This document shows positions 6,335 through 6,472 of a DNA stretch of 6,472 nucleotides, piece by piece; the stretch's first letter is position 1; each line of letters starts with the position of its first letter. The notes under the pieces were generated by a model. The model was given only the letters and a program-made list of their open reading frames with translations. It was not told where the DNA came from and searched no databases. The DNA comes from RGVD01 sp040403075. Lineage in GTDB: Bacteria; Bacteroidota; Bacteroidia; UKL13-3. Made by a program: the position numbers and the translations under genes. The stretch covers positions 1 through 6,472 of the forward strand of contig JBBALJ010000138.1 in assembly GCA_040403075.1 (NCBI GenBank), read 5' to 3'.

Positions 6335-6472
6335 TTACAACATTCCATAACTTCTGTTGATGAAGTTGGTTAGTGCTTCACCTTGCAAAAGATTTTGAGA
6401 TAGTAAAGCTAAATCAAAAGCATTTTTGAGTAAGGATTCCTTTTCAGTATTGTCGGTTAGTTTAACCAATTT
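6335..6472 (-). CDS. htpG: Molecular chaperone HtpG (Hsp90), C-terminal end, partial
   Basis: The reverse strand from the window edge reads 45 residues and then a TAA stop at 6337-6335. The fragment starts 'KLVKLTDNTEKESLLKNA' and ends 'FDLALLSQNLLQGEALTNF' followed by INRSYGML. This matches the end of bacterial Hsp90, where the dimerisation domain closes with a 'DLALLSQxxLxGExLxxFxxR' helix. HtpG is an ATP-dependent cytosolic chaperone; its ATPase and middle domains lie outside the window. The gene converges on valS and shares the terminator with it. The call rests on this short tail only, from recall of the family. Confidence 0.8.
   Translation of the reverse strand, partial: KLVKLTDNTEKESLLKNAFDLALLSQNLLQGEALTNFINRSYGML

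Overview
The window looks like a piece of a Bacteroidota chromosome. The DNA is AT-rich, and the secreted proteins have signal peptides ending in the common Bacteroidota pattern 'NA-QN'. There is no Shine-Dalgarno motif before the starts. The start of valS is preceded by a TAnnTTTG-like promoter box. The valS product and the Hsp90 tail also read as members of this phylum. I cannot place it more finely than an environmental, probably Sphingobacteriia- or Chitinophagia-like lineage.

Layout. (1) 59-862 (+) encodes a secreted protein with a TonB C-terminal-like domain. (2) 952-3326 (+) is a tight three-gene unit. It encodes a secreted protein with a GDNDTYPIW core that resembles the soluble part of the DUF2723 family, an ECF-type sigma factor whose GTG start overlaps the previous stop codon by one base, and a single-pass membrane protein in the anti-sigma position. 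(3) 3438-6134 (+) is complete valS (valyl-tRNA synthetase), with its own likely promoter and a very short leader. It carries five tandem heptamers, in frame, inside the editing domain. (4) 6135-6334 is the gap between two convergent genes. It holds a mosaic of direct and inverted repeats of dispersed-repeat type, then a bidirectional terminator. (5) 6335-6472 (-) is the 3' end of htpG (Hsp90), cut by the window edge.

How the genes work together. The sigma and putative anti-sigma genes form a probable cell-surface signalling pair. The unusual part is the translationally coupled secreted GDNDT protein in front of them, perhaps with the TonB-like protein further upstream. I infer that the secreted proteins are either the sensory input or a product of this sigma circuit; nothing in the sequence proves it. 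valS and htpG are housekeeping genes that simply flank this module. No RNA genes, CRISPR arrays, transposases or phage genes are visible.
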